Shown here: piece after piece, positions 1 through 12,255 of the stretch
How positions within the stretch are numbered: position 1 is the first letter of the stretch
Layout of the letters: the number at the start of each line of letters is the position of its first letter
Assembly: GCA_963995525.1 (NCBI GenBank)
Contig: OZ023214.1
Span: 37,581,809 to 37,645,808, forward strand
DNA from: Escarpia spicata
Taxonomy: Eukaryota; Annelida; Polychaeta; Sabellida; Siboglinidae
DNA: 64,000 nucleotides
Reading direction: 5' to 3'
Notes under the pieces: generated by a model
Databases searched by the model: none
Told to the model about the DNA's origin: nothing
Seen by the model: only the letters and a program-made list of their open reading frames with translations
Position numbers and translations under genes: made by a program

Positions 1-860
1 AAGGTAGGGGATATGAAAGTAAAATGGGCCTCTTGTGCACGGTATGGGCATATCAACGCGGGAACGAAAGGTTGGCAGGGGGAAGCTGCCCCTGGAATTT
101 CTCTGGGGGGCAGACATATGGTTCGGCGACCCCATTAAATGTGAGCGTGAATGTTTGTTTTGTGGTGAGCGTGAATGACGGGTAGAAATGTAAATTTTAT
201 GAGACAATTAATGTGTATTTTGTCGACTGTGAAAGGTGTGTGCAGTTGAAAGGCAGACATATGGTTTTCTGCCCCCCGTCTCAGTAATTTTTTCCAAAGC
301 AATCCCGTCTTCGAATGTCATCATTTCAGCCAAGACAGCGGAGAGGAGTAGCTTGAGAAGGTAAATCGACAGCAGCAGTGCTACGTAAAAAAATTTTTTT
401 TAACAGCACTAGCTGCCCCCTCCCCGTGTTCGGATGTCACGAGTTCACGGCAAAGACAGCGGAGAAGCTGAAGTTACTGCAAGGCGAAACATTTCCAACA
501 GCACCCCCGTCTGTCTTCCGATGTCAAGCTAACCAAGACAGCCACAAGGTGAAGGAAGATGTGAAGATTTGCAGTGATGCTGAAGCTCCAGTAGCCCCCC
601 CCCAGTATGAATTTTGTTCACGTGTCACTGCAAAGCTGTTGCAAATGATCGTGCTGCTGATAGTGCAGCCTCCTTAATTTTTGCTGTTGTTCAAGTGTGC
701 AACATTCACGAAGTGGTCATATCTAGCTGCCACCTTCTTCTTAACCATTTTCAAAAACTTTCTCTTCCAATTCCAAACAGGGAGGAACCTGGGTCACACA
801 TTGTTACGCAACACGCAGTGACCCACAAAAAAGCACAGTTTTTTTGACAGGTGCACACTG
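1..860. repeat. Dispersed GC-richer repeat, no gene
   Basis: No supported gene. The stretch contains a repeated string around a 'gcagacatatggtt' core at about 111 and 252. A segment near 495-530 (fragment 'ccaacagcaccccc') resembles one at 38908-38940 near the other repeat-rich block. I read it as a piece of a dispersed, non-coding repeat. Short open frames here (378-677, 614-847) have no recognisable protein features. Confidence 0.35.
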
Positions 861-1244
861 TGTGAATATGCACAACATTTGTTGAAATGATTCAATTTTT
901 TTATCAGGCAAAACTGGTCAAATGACAATCAGACAAAAGTTAAGATGTACCAAAGCTGCCAATGAACGCTGCCAGGCTGAACGCCAGCCTTTTGTATTAC
1001 GTTGAATAAAGATGACTTGCAACAAAAATATGGCTTTACATACTATATACTTAAAAAAACTAACTACTGTTGGTTTGGCAGCAATATGCTATAGTGCAAT
1101 CCAGGATCACTAGCTATGATAGTGGAAACCCACTTTGGTCAAGGAGTTCATGTTATCCTCCATTCCCCCACGATTATATATACTTCACTTATCTTCAGAT
1201 AACTTAATTGTGATTGTGGTAAAATATTTAAAGAACAAGAATAA

Positions 1245-2400
1245 AGAACAAGAAAGTTTTATTTAGACCCCAATTACAATATATATATATATATAATATC
1301 AAATTAACGTAACATGAATAGGCATATATATTCATATATACAAATGCAGTGTAATTTCAAATTAGATGGGGTCTGTGACTCCTATTAAGACAATAACACT
1401 CGCTCTCATAGGAGCCACAATAATAATTTGTTTCAACTCAATTTTACCGAAGGAAGCGCAAATGTAAATGTGCAGGAAAAGAAAAGAAACCGAGATTACT
1501 TGATTACATATATATGCATGTATTGGAGTATTAACGATATGTTATAATAAGCAAATAATAGTTGTCAATAGTACACATCAATATACTTGTAAAAAAAACA
1601 CACATGTATGTGTATATGCACAGATACAATATCCATATGCTGATATATATAATACATATCCATACATATCACATATAATAATACAGTTTTAATGACTTTG
1701 ATAGGATGTATAGCAGTTTAATATTGTACACGTGTCTACGTATTTTTCTAATAAATTGTTTTTTGCATAATTACCAAAACCTCTGAAGCTATGTGTTTCA
1801 ATCTTCTCTGTGACTAACTTTGAGGTATGGTTAATGACATGTGGCAAACCATATCTAAGACATCTTTTGGCAAATTCATGTTTTATTCTGAATGGGTGTA
1901 ACTCTGTTTTTCCTTGTGTTGTAATTGTGTATGTAAGCATTTGTATTTAGTTTCCAATTTAATAGGTAGGCAGGGAGGTCATGATGTACATATTTATAAT
2001 AAAACTTAAGTTCATGTAATTTTAACATGTAATGAATTTTTAAGATATTCAATTTTTTTTAATGGCTCAGAATGTTAATTATATTTACTTTTAGATAAAA
2101 TTCTCATAGCTTTCTTTTGTATTTTCAACATTCGACTACGTTGGTATCCCCACACCATAATACAATAGTTGATATGTGATATAAATAACGTATTATATAA
2201 GAGAATTTTAATTTCTAAAGGAAAGACGTACATAGTTTTGTCTGTTTAAGATGCCGACTGTTTTGGAACATTTGTTTGATACTTTTTCAATGTGTTTATT
2301 TAATTTAAATTTGTATCTAAAGTAAGTCTTTAAAAAATTAATTCATCCACTCTTTCTATGTTTGTACCATTGATATTGAGTGTAAAGTTATCGACAGCTG
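1245..2400 (-). mobile_element. Decayed LINE fragment, 3' end of a reverse transcriptase
   Basis: Read on the minus strand, about 2390 down to 1689 encodes the C-terminal part of a non-LTR retrotransposon reverse transcriptase in more than one frame. The signs are 'HINYCIMVWGYQRSRMLK' followed by 'KIQKKAMRIL' near 2190-2095, and a carboxy tail 'THSFRGFGNYAK' near 1800-1760, with stop codons and frame changes between. The 3' end on this strand lies near 1245-1270, in an A-rich stretch with 'aataaa'-like strings. It is 5'-truncated and lacks the catalytic YADD region. It is a transposon fossil, not a host gene. Confidence 0.7.
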
Positions 2401-3075
2401 AGCTAGTTGAGCTGTTGCTAAATAGTTATAAAATATGTATATATATTACCATTGTAGATACACGCACGATTGTCGATTAATTGTTATAGAAAAGTTATGC
2501 AGTTTGTCAACATAAGTATAACTCTCGAAATTTAGAGTACAAAATGAGCGCCGATAAGGCTTTACAAAAGTGCCATTACATTTACAAAATTACACTGACT
2601 AATTATTACAGAGAGATTTGGAGGGATCTGGAGAAAAATGGAAATTGAATAAGGGCGAAGTGTATAGAGGGTAGTGGATACGGTTGATGGAGACAGCAGT
2701 GCAAGATCAGTGAGGGACAAGACCACGAAACGAAAACAGAAATCGAGAATCGATACTACTTTCACGCTTGACATATAGGGAAACAAGAAGGGAACAGCAA
2801 CAAGTATAGTTCCACAACCAACTCATTAAAATACATACTTTACAGTGTTAGACAAAGCATTTCTATGTAACCGGGGAAATAATATAATCCATGGAATATC
2901 CATTTTATTTCCTTGGATAGTAGTAACGTTGTTGTAGTTCTGCGTCGCATTTAGGCTTAGCTGCGCCTTTCATATTATATAGCGTAGCAGTAAAACGCCC
3001 GGTTACATAAGTTAGTCAATGTAATAATAGAAACACGCAAGACAAATTTTACTGATAAGTGTCGTACGCGGCTTA
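2400..3075. other. Upstream intergenic region of the Cdt1 gene
   Basis: AT-rich sequence between the LINE fossil and the Cdt1 start. No coding region is supported; the minus-strand frame at 2562-2786 lacks recognisable features. The last few hundred bases are the probable 5' flank and 5' UTR of the gene that follows. Confidence 0.5.
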
Positions 3076-3085
3076 ATCACGTGAT
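3076..3085. promoter_or_regulatory. Palindromic E-box (CACGTG)
   Basis: The perfect 10-bp palindrome atcacgtgat contains the canonical E-box CACGTG, bound by USF/Myc/Max or TFE-type bHLH-zip factors. It lies 24-33 bases before the Cdt1 ATG and beside an E2F site. The sequence match is direct; its use as a promoter element is inference. Confidence 0.5.
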
Positions 3086-3087
3086 AT

Positions 3088-3099
3088 TTTCGCGCGAAA
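3088..3099. promoter_or_regulatory. Palindromic E2F site before the Cdt1 start
   Basis: TTTCGCGCGAAA is a perfect palindrome matching the E2F/DP consensus on both strands. It sits 10 bases upstream of the ATG at 3109. In animals, E2F drives Cdt1 and other replication-licensing genes at G1/S. The site was seen directly; regulation is inferred from the known pathway. Because it is so near the ATG, it would lie close to the transcription start or in a very short 5' UTR. Confidence 0.7.
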
Positions 3100-3108
3100 C
3101 AAACAAAC

Positions 3109-6100
3109 ATGGCTCAGCCGAGGGTCACAGATTTCTTCACATCTCGTAAACGTAGTCTTGATGTACAACCTTCCAAGCGTCGCAAGGTTGTATTAGAAGA
3201 TGCTGTAGAATCTGCAACAACTGGTTCCAAAAGTAAGCACATTCGCACAAGAACGACTACCCGAACGTCTACAAGGGTGAAGCAAAAAACTTGCGAGTCG
3301 GCTGGCCCTTTAAAAGCTAGGTCTAAACAATGCACCCAACCGTTAGCGTCACAATTGAACTTGCCAGAAGAAACAACTAAAAACGTCAAGCCAACAAAGT
3401 CTACTAGCAAGGAATTTGTATCTACCTTACCATGCAAGACATCAGATACTTTATTGACTGTGGAACGTACAGATGGTGTCGTTTCGAGCGATAATAGGGA
3501 CACTGTCTCGAAGGATGGCTTCGCTCATGTACTTGTTGAAGCCGAGTCGGTGTCGACTGCAGCCTGTGACAACCACAGCGTCAGTCCATCTAGTACTCCC
3601 ACTAAACGCAGAGTGAATAACAAAACAGTGACCATCTCTACAAAAAGAAGCAGAGTTACCAAAACAACGAGAAGAGATCTTATGTTGAGTTTAGATTCAG
3701 CAGGTGAAGTGCCACAAGAGAATGGCTTCAACTTCAAACCGTTTACACAGTTGCATGATAAAAAGATCACTAGTGATGAATTGGGAGTCGAAGAACTTGT
3801 TACATCATCACGAAAGAAGCTGCAGCCGCATCGACGGAGTACTGATTCTTCTGATGACGGCAGTAACACCAAGCAGTCATCACCCTGCAAATTTATATTC
3901 CGTGGAAGTGTTTCCCCAAAGGTTGGTTTAATTAACTATTTATATATTTGGAAGAAAATGACTTGCTGCTAAGGCTGTAAGCAGACATTTATTATGTTGG
4001 AATACATTATGGAATCCTTAATGTTATTAATTGCTTCACACTGAGTAAGGCAAATAATAAACAAGTGTATATATGTACAAAGTGCCTTAACCATTTCAGT
4101 GCCAGCAAAAACTGCACTGATGTACAAGTGCCAAGCCTTTTTTAAGACTTGCACGCTGTTCTACATTTGTATTCTGATGTGCTTAGTGTTAAAATATCAC
4201 CAAGTAAACTAGATCCTGAAAGGGCAGATACTTTTCTATTTAGTTCTAAAACTGCAATAGTCAGATGACATGACATACTTACCTTCACTAATGTATGTGC
4301 CTAGACTGTCATCCCACATGTTTGCATAGTAAACATATGAATTTTTTGTTTGTTTTATGACATCCGGTTTATTTTTGCCATCAAACTAGCACAAATCTAA
4401 GCATAATTGTAGAATCAGCAGCCGAACACCTCCCTTTTGTAATGATTAATCTTATTGGTCAATTTAAAATGTCGATGCCAGTACAAATTGCAAAACGAAA
4501 ACAGTGCAATCGGCTGCATGACACTTCTTGACAAAACCAGTCATCGACGGAATCGTCTCTGTGGCACTGAAACTGTTAAATATTCAGTATGTCAAAATAA
4601 AATATGTTGTATATGTAAATACTGTTTAAATGAAAAATAAATAATCGATATTTGAGGAAAACAGTTTTGTAGCAAGTGTTTATATAGTTTAATTTAGATA
4701 AAAGTGAACATATAAATTATATTTAATTATGATAAGACATGAATATCAGTATGTCTGGGTGTGTGAACTTGTTATGATTTCTGACAGATATTGTTGACTC
4801 ACAAGCAACCAGTTGCTACTGAAGAGCCAACACCTTCAATAAGTGGAGGTAATGCATTAGTTACAGAAGAGGATAAGACACGTGTGGTGGTAACTAAGAG
4901 TGTCAAGTCTACATGTGTGAAAGCTAGAGAGAAGAAAGCACAGTCGGATACTAACAAAGTAGTACTTTCATCTGAGGCAAAGTCTGAATGCAAACCACAA
5001 GTCAGTCAGATCGACAGTTGTTCATCGTCATCAAAAACCAATGCAAAGAAACCAACAAAAGAAGTAAGTGTACATTGTGTTATTATACCACCTGAGATAA
5101 GATTCAATGCTCAGTACAACTTGTCATTTGAAAGTCAAATGTACAGCATCCTATAAACATTCATATGGATTGATGGTTCATATTCCAAGAAAATAACTTG
5201 TTAGAATATTTGTTAACTATTTGTTAACCAGCGTCCCTGGTCATAATTTTGTCTAATGATTATTGTATGTTGTGCCTCTGAGCTCAGATTTCGGAGTATA
5301 TATGCATTATAGAAATTTATTATTACATTATAATAAAAATTTACTATATATATATATAAACTCATCAATTTAATTTCAATGTACTTGAAATTATATATTA
5401 CAAAAACATAACAATTGTTAATGTAATTAATACATATTGATTCCCAGGTGCTGAAACTGGATGCAGCCGGCTTCCGAGAGAAACTTGCTGGCTGTGGGCA
5501 GCTAGCCGAACTGAAGGAGAGACTCGCAGAGTTTGGCAAGGCAGCAAAGGCAACTAGGGAACTACGTGCTAAGAAACTCATCCCCAAACTCACCTCTCCA
5601 GTGAAGAGTGAGATCAATGACATAGAGAGGTTAGAAATTCTTTCTTGTCTGGATTGATGTCCTGATATTTTGGAATCTGATGTCTGACATGTTAGTTACC
5701 TTTCAAGAATCTGAATACTTTGATGGAATAATTTGGTCTTTGTTGGCGGACTGACATTGCTACAGTCATGTCGCCTGACCACAATCATGTGACACAAGCT
5801 GAATGAGACCCCATGTGACATGACCATGGTCAATTGACACAAGGTATCCATGGTCATGTGATATGTCAATCTATCGACAAAGCTTGAGTGAATCAGTTGA
5901 AGTATTTGGAAAGAGTACAAGTTTCACGGGAGGTAATGTTTTCTTGTTGTTATGACCTTACGTCACACTTACTGTTTTCATATTCAGGAAAGGTTGAAGC
6001 ATTTTCGTCTTATATTGATCATGATGGTATGGTTGGATCAAACTAACTGAACCACAGAAGCAACAACAACAGAGCAGTTTTTAATTCATCAGTCAAACAG

Positions 6101-9100
6101 TATATGTCTCTGAAGATAATTAAGAAAATCCCTGGTTATGTTTATGTCATTGTACAAGATCACACCATTTATCTGTTATGGGTATTTTTAGTGACTTGCA
6201 TTTTTAAATTGCTTATACATTCCAAATATCCCTGTTGTCTTTCAGTCCGAAAAAAGCTCCAGCATTTGAACGCTTTCACTCGTTGGCTTCACCTGTGCCG
6301 CCTTCTCTCACTCTCCCCTGCCACTACAAGATCCTGGATGAGATGTTTCGTGGAGTTGACACAGTTGTCAGCATGCTGCACCAACGCTCGGAACTGTGCA
6401 CTTTCACCAAGTTGAAGACTGCTGTACAACACATGGTCAGGCGGTAAGACCCTTCATGTTTCACTCAATGCAGCAGATTTATTTTATGAATTATAACCGT
6501 GTCTGAGTTGAATTTCTAAAGTGGGAAAATTATCTTGTGTCATGGTGTTGACATTTAATTTCACTCAATGCAGCAGTTTTGATTTATGCATTTTATGTAT
6601 CATAAAACTGTCTGAGTTGAATTTCTAAAGTGGGAAAATTATCTTGTGTCATGGTGTTGACATTTAATTTCACTCAATGCAGCAGTTTTGATTTATGCAT
6701 TTTATGTATTATAAAATTGTCTGAGTTGAATTTCTAAAGTGGGAAAATTATCTTGTGTCATGGTGTTTACATTTAATTTCAGTTAAATATAATTCTGTTA
6801 GGCTTAGTTCCTAAATATTTCTGTGAGGCACTTTCCAAGCAGAAGCATGGTCAGATCAATTGTTTCAGTTACAGTAGAGCAAATGAGTTGTCACTGAAAA
6901 TTGTTGAATGTTAAAAAACAGGTTGTTGTTGAAAAAAACTCCTAACAGTAAACATGTACGTTAATATATAATAATCATATTTTAAATATTCACATCCTAA
7001 ACAATATTCTTAAGTTAGTTTGTTCATCTGTTATCCCTATCTGTGGCCACTGGCCAGTACTAATATAAATCCTTGTTCAACCTTTAGGACATTCGATGTG
7101 ACGAATCTTGGTCGCATAAAGACGGTTTACCCAACAGCATACATGTTTCGGCAAGAGAAGGGGCTGCCTTGCTTTGGCGGCAAAACCTCAGGATGCCAGT
7201 TGACATTAGAAGCCATCCTCGAAGACAAAGAGAGTGGTATTAATTTGGAGATTTTTTACATATTAATTAACTGTAATCACTAAGTTTTACTCCATGCTGC
7301 TGTGGCTGCTTAGATATTATTGATTAGTCCTTTTTCTTCTGCGTCATCAACATTGCTGCAAAATATTAAGCTGCCACATATAATCACTTGGCATTATTAT
7401 CGTATTACGGCTCCATTGAAATAACATTGTATTTGTCTCAGTAGAAATCACTGTCGGATTCTTAGAAACGGTTAAAAGCTATTTCTGAAGTTATGATAAA
7501 ACATTATTAAAAACAATGGACTTTCCATTGGTTTAAATATATTTCTTTTAAAGGTGGTATTATTGCATGCATACGCACAAACGTACATATGTGAATGCCT
7601 TGTTTTGTGCTATAACATTTTAAAAGTTTTTTTTTTTCAGAAGCATCAGAGACGAAAGTGAAATCAGAAAAATCAAAGGATATGAAGAAAGAAAACTTCA
7701 CAGCGGCAGACTTGGTGGAGAGAAAAACAGTGTTCCACAGAAATCTTATTAACATTGTTAAGAAGCACCACAAGGTAGTGTAGACCACCAAGATTCTGCA
7801 AACAGTTCTTTGAATTCAAGTAAATTTGTGATGCTTAAGTTGTAAATCTTTACTGAAATTGTATCTGAATCCCATTGATGGGTATTAAACAATAATTACC
7901 ACATTTATTGATAATAATGAATACACAATAAAGCAAACCTGCAAAATGTAGTAAAAGGTAAAATCATGAAGGATAGACGTTAATTTAATTTGAAATAGGG
8001 GAATGACTCCCTACTTTATAGTTTAGAGATTATTTTTATTAAAGATTCCAAATGCAGCTAACTTGTACCCAGGGGCTTAGCCAGAGACCCATCTGTCCAT
8101 CTTCAAAACTGGCAGATGACTGGCCAAGACAGGTAATTACAACTGATGAGACAGGTGGAATTTAGAGGGGGCCAGCTGGCCACTAGATTGACTAATAGTT
8201 CCAAGTCTAGGAGCCCATCTTAATTAATATCTATGGTCAACTGGTAGCGAAACAAATCAAATGGATCAGTATTAATTAAATAAGTGGCTCAAATGGAACT
8301 GGTTTGTCATCGAAAAAACTAAACTGGTCAATAATGGCTGTGATTAACATGAATGCCTTCCATGCAAGCTGTTTGCATGCTTTTTGATGAGATCATGCAC
8401 CTAGAGTTAAACAAAATCCTTTACTCCGTTGCAGGAATTCCTGGCAAAACTGGATCGTCCACTGAATGTACCTGATGAAAAACTCACCAGGTGGCACCCC
8501 AAGTTTCGACTCGATGAAGTTCCAGCAGTGGAACCTTCGCCACTGCCATTGCCACCGGACGTAACAACGTTCACCACGGCCAAGGATGTGTTGGATCAGG
8601 CAAAGAACAGATTCACACCCAGAGTTAGTACTATGGTTCAGCTTAATCTATTTTTGGGTTAGGGGCTGGTACACAGGATCGGTTACTGCTATTTGAAATT
8701 TACTATATAGAGCCTACCAGATATTGGAACACTTGTCAATAATGCTGTTAACCGTTTCAGTGCCACATAGCCAATTCCAACGACCACTGGATTTTCTAGG
8801 AAATGCCATGCAGCCAATTTTGTTTTGCAATGTGTACTGGCATAGGCTGGTGTTTATGACACCATTTTAAGTTCACCAATAAGATTAATTATTACAAAAG
8901 GAAGGTGTTTGGCTGCTGGTTCGCAGTTATGCTTAGATTAGTGCTAGTTTGATGGCGAAAATAAACCAGACGTTGTAACACAAATGTTATGTTTACCATA
9001 CAAAATGTGTCGGATGACAGCCTAAGTGCATATATTAGTGAAAGTAAGTTATGTTGTGTCATCTGACTATTATGTTTTTGGAACTAAATAAAAATCTATC

Positions 9101-12100
9101 TGCCCTTTCAGGAAATGTAGTTTACTTGGTGATATCTGAACACTAAGCACATAAAAATACAAGTTTAGAATGGCGTGCAAGTCTCAAAAAAGGCTTGGCA
9201 CTTCATGTACGTCAACACAATTTTGGCTGACACTTAAACGATTAAATATATTTCTGTCTTTGACATAGGTTCAGAGAGCATTGGAGATAGTTTCTGCCCT
9301 CTCAGCAAGTAAGGACAATGTCACAGTGAAGACAGAGACAAAACCAGAAACACCCAACAAAACCTCGAATAGTTCCAAGAACTCACTGGAGGGGGTGCCT
9401 CAGTCACTGCTTGAACGGGTTAGTACAGTTGTTAAAAGGATTGTGTTACTGCATTATATTAAAATAGCAGTATTATATTGTATTGTATTTATCCAGTATT
9501 GAATAAGAAGGCGTTATGTATCGAACACAACATGTTTTTCTCAATAAAATTTTACGAAATGCCCTAGACTATATATCTAAAGTACAACCACTGTTGTAGT
9601 AAACTTCTTTGAAGGTATTGTTTATTTAATTTTTTCTCTCAAAAATAGTGCTTTCTTTCTTCATCTCGCCAAATTAGGACGTTTGATAGAATACTGGCTT
9701 GGGTCCAAATGCGAACGAGCGCATTTAAATGCAAATGTTAAAAGAATGCACAGGCACATAGTTTTTGAAATTATGCAAATACAAGTGTTTTTGGAACTTG
9801 GTATTAATAATAAAGAATATCAAAATTGACATAATTATTCAACTATAAGGCAGGGTCAAGGTCCAGGCTTTTAAATCTGTCACCCGATAGTTGAACCTGA
9901 TACACCCATTCTCCAAAATGGCAGCTAAGTTATACATTTGTGTCTGCCTCTGTATAAATGAACGAGTAGCTAGACGGACAACTACAGACACCAGATGGAA
10001 TCACCAGTTTAACATCTGCACAATTATACTTTTTAATCAAATGCAAGTGTTTTTGGTCCTGGCATGCAACTGCATGTGTTTTTGTTTCAAATGCAAATGT
10101 TTTTGATCCTAAAACTCAAATGCATTTGAACCCAAGTCTGACTGGGACCTTTCTCGTAAACATAGACAAATATGACTTATTGTTCCACGACTTTCTTGGG
10201 TAAGTACTTTGTTGCGTAGTGAGGAAAGCGATCTACCAGGTAATTGCAGTTTTGTTTATGTTAGATTCGTGCCAAAGAAGAGAAGAAACTGGAGAATGAA
10301 ATGACACGCACTCCCGCACAGGCTAAGCACATTGATGCGATCAGTCGTCTGCCTGAACTCGTGCGCATTCTCAGAACGTATCCTTTCCATAATAATGGCT
10401 ATAAGGAACAAGCTAGTATTTTCAGAAGTTATAGGTTTGGAAGCATACTTCATCATGGAAAATTATTGATTTCAATGAAGTGTAAAAATCTTTTGTATCA
10501 TAGTAATTTTTGTTTATGGAACGAAACTATGGAACACTATGAGTTATGAAAGCATTACTAGATATAAAGGAATATTTCAGGATTTAAATTAGAGTCAGAA
10601 GTTGGATATCTCTGTATACAGTCGAGTCTCGCTTTACGATTACCCCGGTAATACAACCACCTCCCAATTAAGGTCACCCTAGGGTAGTCTCAAATTATTT
10701 CTGTAACTGTAAAAATGGTCACCATTCAGGTGACATTTGCCCAGTCACGAGGGTAGCCACGACAGTGAGGCTCCACTGTATCAGGTCTAACAAAAAATCA
10801 CAGCAATTTTAATTAAACCTATATTGTAGTCAGTGTATACATTAACTACAGATTTAAAATTTATATATTTTTGTAAGCTATTATATCTAAATAATAACTA
10901 TACTGGTTCGAGGGTTGGGGGTAATCCTTAAAGTGAATATCACACTTGTTTCATTAAATTGGGTTCAGTTCTGTTTCCTAACCCTTTCCAACAGACTGTT
11001 CTTTTATACCTACATTTTACCTGTTACATCTGATTTTGTAATTGTGAAATTTGTACTGTTTGTCGATACAAATAAACTACCAACTGATCTATTCCGAATC
11101 ATTACTGAGCTCTCTATGAAATTGTTTGCTGATGGGACACAATGCATGTGTTTTACTTGTAAACATTTTGTCAGTTTGCTTTCTTGACTGCCCAGCTTCT
11201 TTGTAACACAGAAGAAAGTCGCCATTCCTGTGGACGACACTGTTCAGAAGCTTTCTGACAGTTACAGGACGTCGCTTGGCAAAGGTTGGTGTACTACGGT
11301 CATCTGTCCATGCAAATACTAATCTTGATAGTGGTCAAACATTTATACCCGTAGATACGTATATTTTAATTTAGTCAGTTACTGCTGTGTCCTTCTGATG
11401 TATCCTAGCCTTTCTGATGTTTCTCAGTAACCTCCATAACTAATTTTGTAGTCTAATCATGTCTAGCACCTCCTTGTTACATATCCTTTGTATCCAGCTA
11501 TTTCACCCCATCCTAGGTCACATAATTCACCCCATCCTAGGTCACAGAATGTCTCAAAGCTTTCCTGAGCTGAGAGTAGAAACAATCAATAAGGCCACAT
11601 GTTAATAGGCCAACTTGTATCAGTCAGTAACTTACGTCTTACATATTTAGTTCTTCTAATCGGTAATGTGTAAGACATGAGAGACATGTGATATCTTATG
11701 TGACTTTGCAGCAGAGTCTGAAAGTCTGGTATCTTGACATGACTTTCAGTGGAGTCTGAAAGACCGTCTCTGATATCTTGATGTGACTTTCAACATACAG
11801 TGTAGTCCTGGAGACATTATGTGATATCTTGATGTGACTTTCAACATACAGTGCAGTCCTGGAGACATTATGTGATATCTTGATGTGACTATGAGCCAGT
11901 CTCTGATATCTTGATGATGTGACTTTGCAGTGGAGTCTGAGAGATATCTTGATGTGAATTTGCAGCGAAGTGTAAGAGATATTGTCTGATATCTTGTGAC
12001 TTTGCAGCGGAGTAAGTCATTATCTGATATCTTGATGTGACTGCTGTGGAGTCTGACATTCTCTGATATCTTGATGTGACATTGATGTGACTTTCAGCGG

Positions 12101-12255
12101 AGTCGGAGCGCCACCTGAAGCTGATGGTGGAACTACTGCCAGAGTGGATCCAGATGGTGACGGTGAAGAAAGGCTGCTTCATCAAGATTGATAAGAATTA
12201 CAACGTTCAACAGATCTATGCCAAGCTGCAGAAGATACTGAAGCAAAGCAGCTGA
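3109..12255 (+). CDS. DNA replication licensing factor Cdt1 (11 coding exons)
   Basis: Exons by GT-AG boundaries and phase: 3109-3921, 4788-5063, 5448-5629, 6246-6443, 7088-7236, 7641-7774, 8435-8623, 9269-9418, 10265-10377, 11196-11284, 12098-12255. They sum to 2451 bases, or 816 residues plus stop. Cdt1 loads MCM2-7 onto origins with ORC/Cdc6. Residues 3-10, QPRVTDFF with basic residues after it, form a PIP box with the TD and +4 basic features of a CRL4-Cdt2 degron. A KR-rich NLS-like stretch follows. Residues 1-420 are Ser/Thr/Lys-rich and low in complexity. Exons 4-6 (about 425-584) match the geminin-binding winged-helix domain (GRIKTVYPTAYMFRQEKGLP). Exons 9-11 (about 698-816) match the C-terminal MCM-binding winged helix (HLKLMVELLPEWIQM). 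It is longer than human Cdt1 (546) through the N-terminal region. A RRDL at about 188-191 could be a cyclin-docking motif. All exons join in frame with no break. Confidence 0.93.
3922..4787 (+). other. Cdt1 intron 1, more than half MITE
   Basis: This 866-bp GT-AG intron is made up largely of a 493-bp TTAA-flanked element (4087-4579). The rest is AT-rich sequence with nothing recognisable. Donor aaag|gttggt and acceptor ctgacag|ata keep phase 0. Confidence 0.8.
4087..4579 (+). mobile_element. TTAA-flanked MITE, copy 1 (Cdt1 intron 1)
   Basis: Bounded by TTAA at 4087-4090 and 4576-4579. The termini are inverted repeats: ccatttcagtgcca inward from the left, and the complement of tggcactgaaactg at the right. 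The interior (about 485 bp) is homologous to the complement of 8748-9245. TTAA target duplication and C-rich short TIRs are typical of piggyBac-type non-autonomous elements. No transposase is encoded. Confidence 0.8.
6461..6780 (+). repeat. Three-copy tandem repeat in Cdt1 intron 4
   Basis: A unit of about 100-109 bp, starting tcactcaatgcagcag at 6461, 6561 and 6670, is repeated nearly three times. Each unit carries the string agtgggaaaattatcttgtg. Each also contains a 'tgcag' that could act as a cryptic acceptor. It lies wholly inside intron 4 (6444-7087). Confidence 0.85.
8074..8110 (+). mobile_element. Possible hAT-like terminus in Cdt1 intron 6
   Basis: 'caggggcttagccagag' resembles a common hAT transposon end. 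I do not see the matching inverted end within the intron (7775-8434), so this is only a possible fragment. Confidence 0.25.
8748..9245 (-). mobile_element. TTAA-flanked MITE, copy 2 (Cdt1 intron 7), inverted
   Basis: Bounded by TTAA at 8748-8751 and 9242-9245, with termini ccgtttcagtgcca and the complement of tgacacttaaacg. Its reverse complement aligns along its whole length with 4087-4579, including the blocks around 'tatcaccaagtaaact' and 'gccatcaaactagcac'. It makes up about three quarters of the 645-bp intron 7 (8624-9268). Confidence 0.8.
9690..10135. mobile_element. Possible non-autonomous DNA transposon in Cdt1 intron 8
   Basis: The left end carries cttgggtccaaatgc and the right end the complement of gcatttgaacccaag, so the two ends form imperfect inverted repeats. 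The interior has several internal 'atgcaaatg..tttttg' repeats. No protein is encoded. A target-site duplication was not clear. It sits inside intron 8 (9419-10264). Confidence 0.5.
10619..10778. mobile_element. Tc1/mariner-like MITE in Cdt1 intron 9
   Basis: A 160-bp element flanked by TA on both sides (10617-10618, 10779-10780). Its ends are inverted repeats: cagtcgagtctcgct on the left, and a right end whose complement reads cagtggagcctcact. TA duplication and CAGT ends fit Tc1/mariner-type MITEs. Confidence 0.65.
11690..12097 (+). repeat. Degenerate minisatellite of the last Cdt1 splice acceptor
   Basis: Most of the 3' half of intron 10 (11285-12097) is built from imperfect copies of 'tgatatcttgatgtgacttt(g)cagnggagtctga'. 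The genuine acceptor is at 12096-12097, followed by cggagtcgg. Look-alike acceptors end at 11711, 11749, 11930, 11965 and 12007. Two further units near 11795 and 11840 have lost the CAG. Confidence 0.8.
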
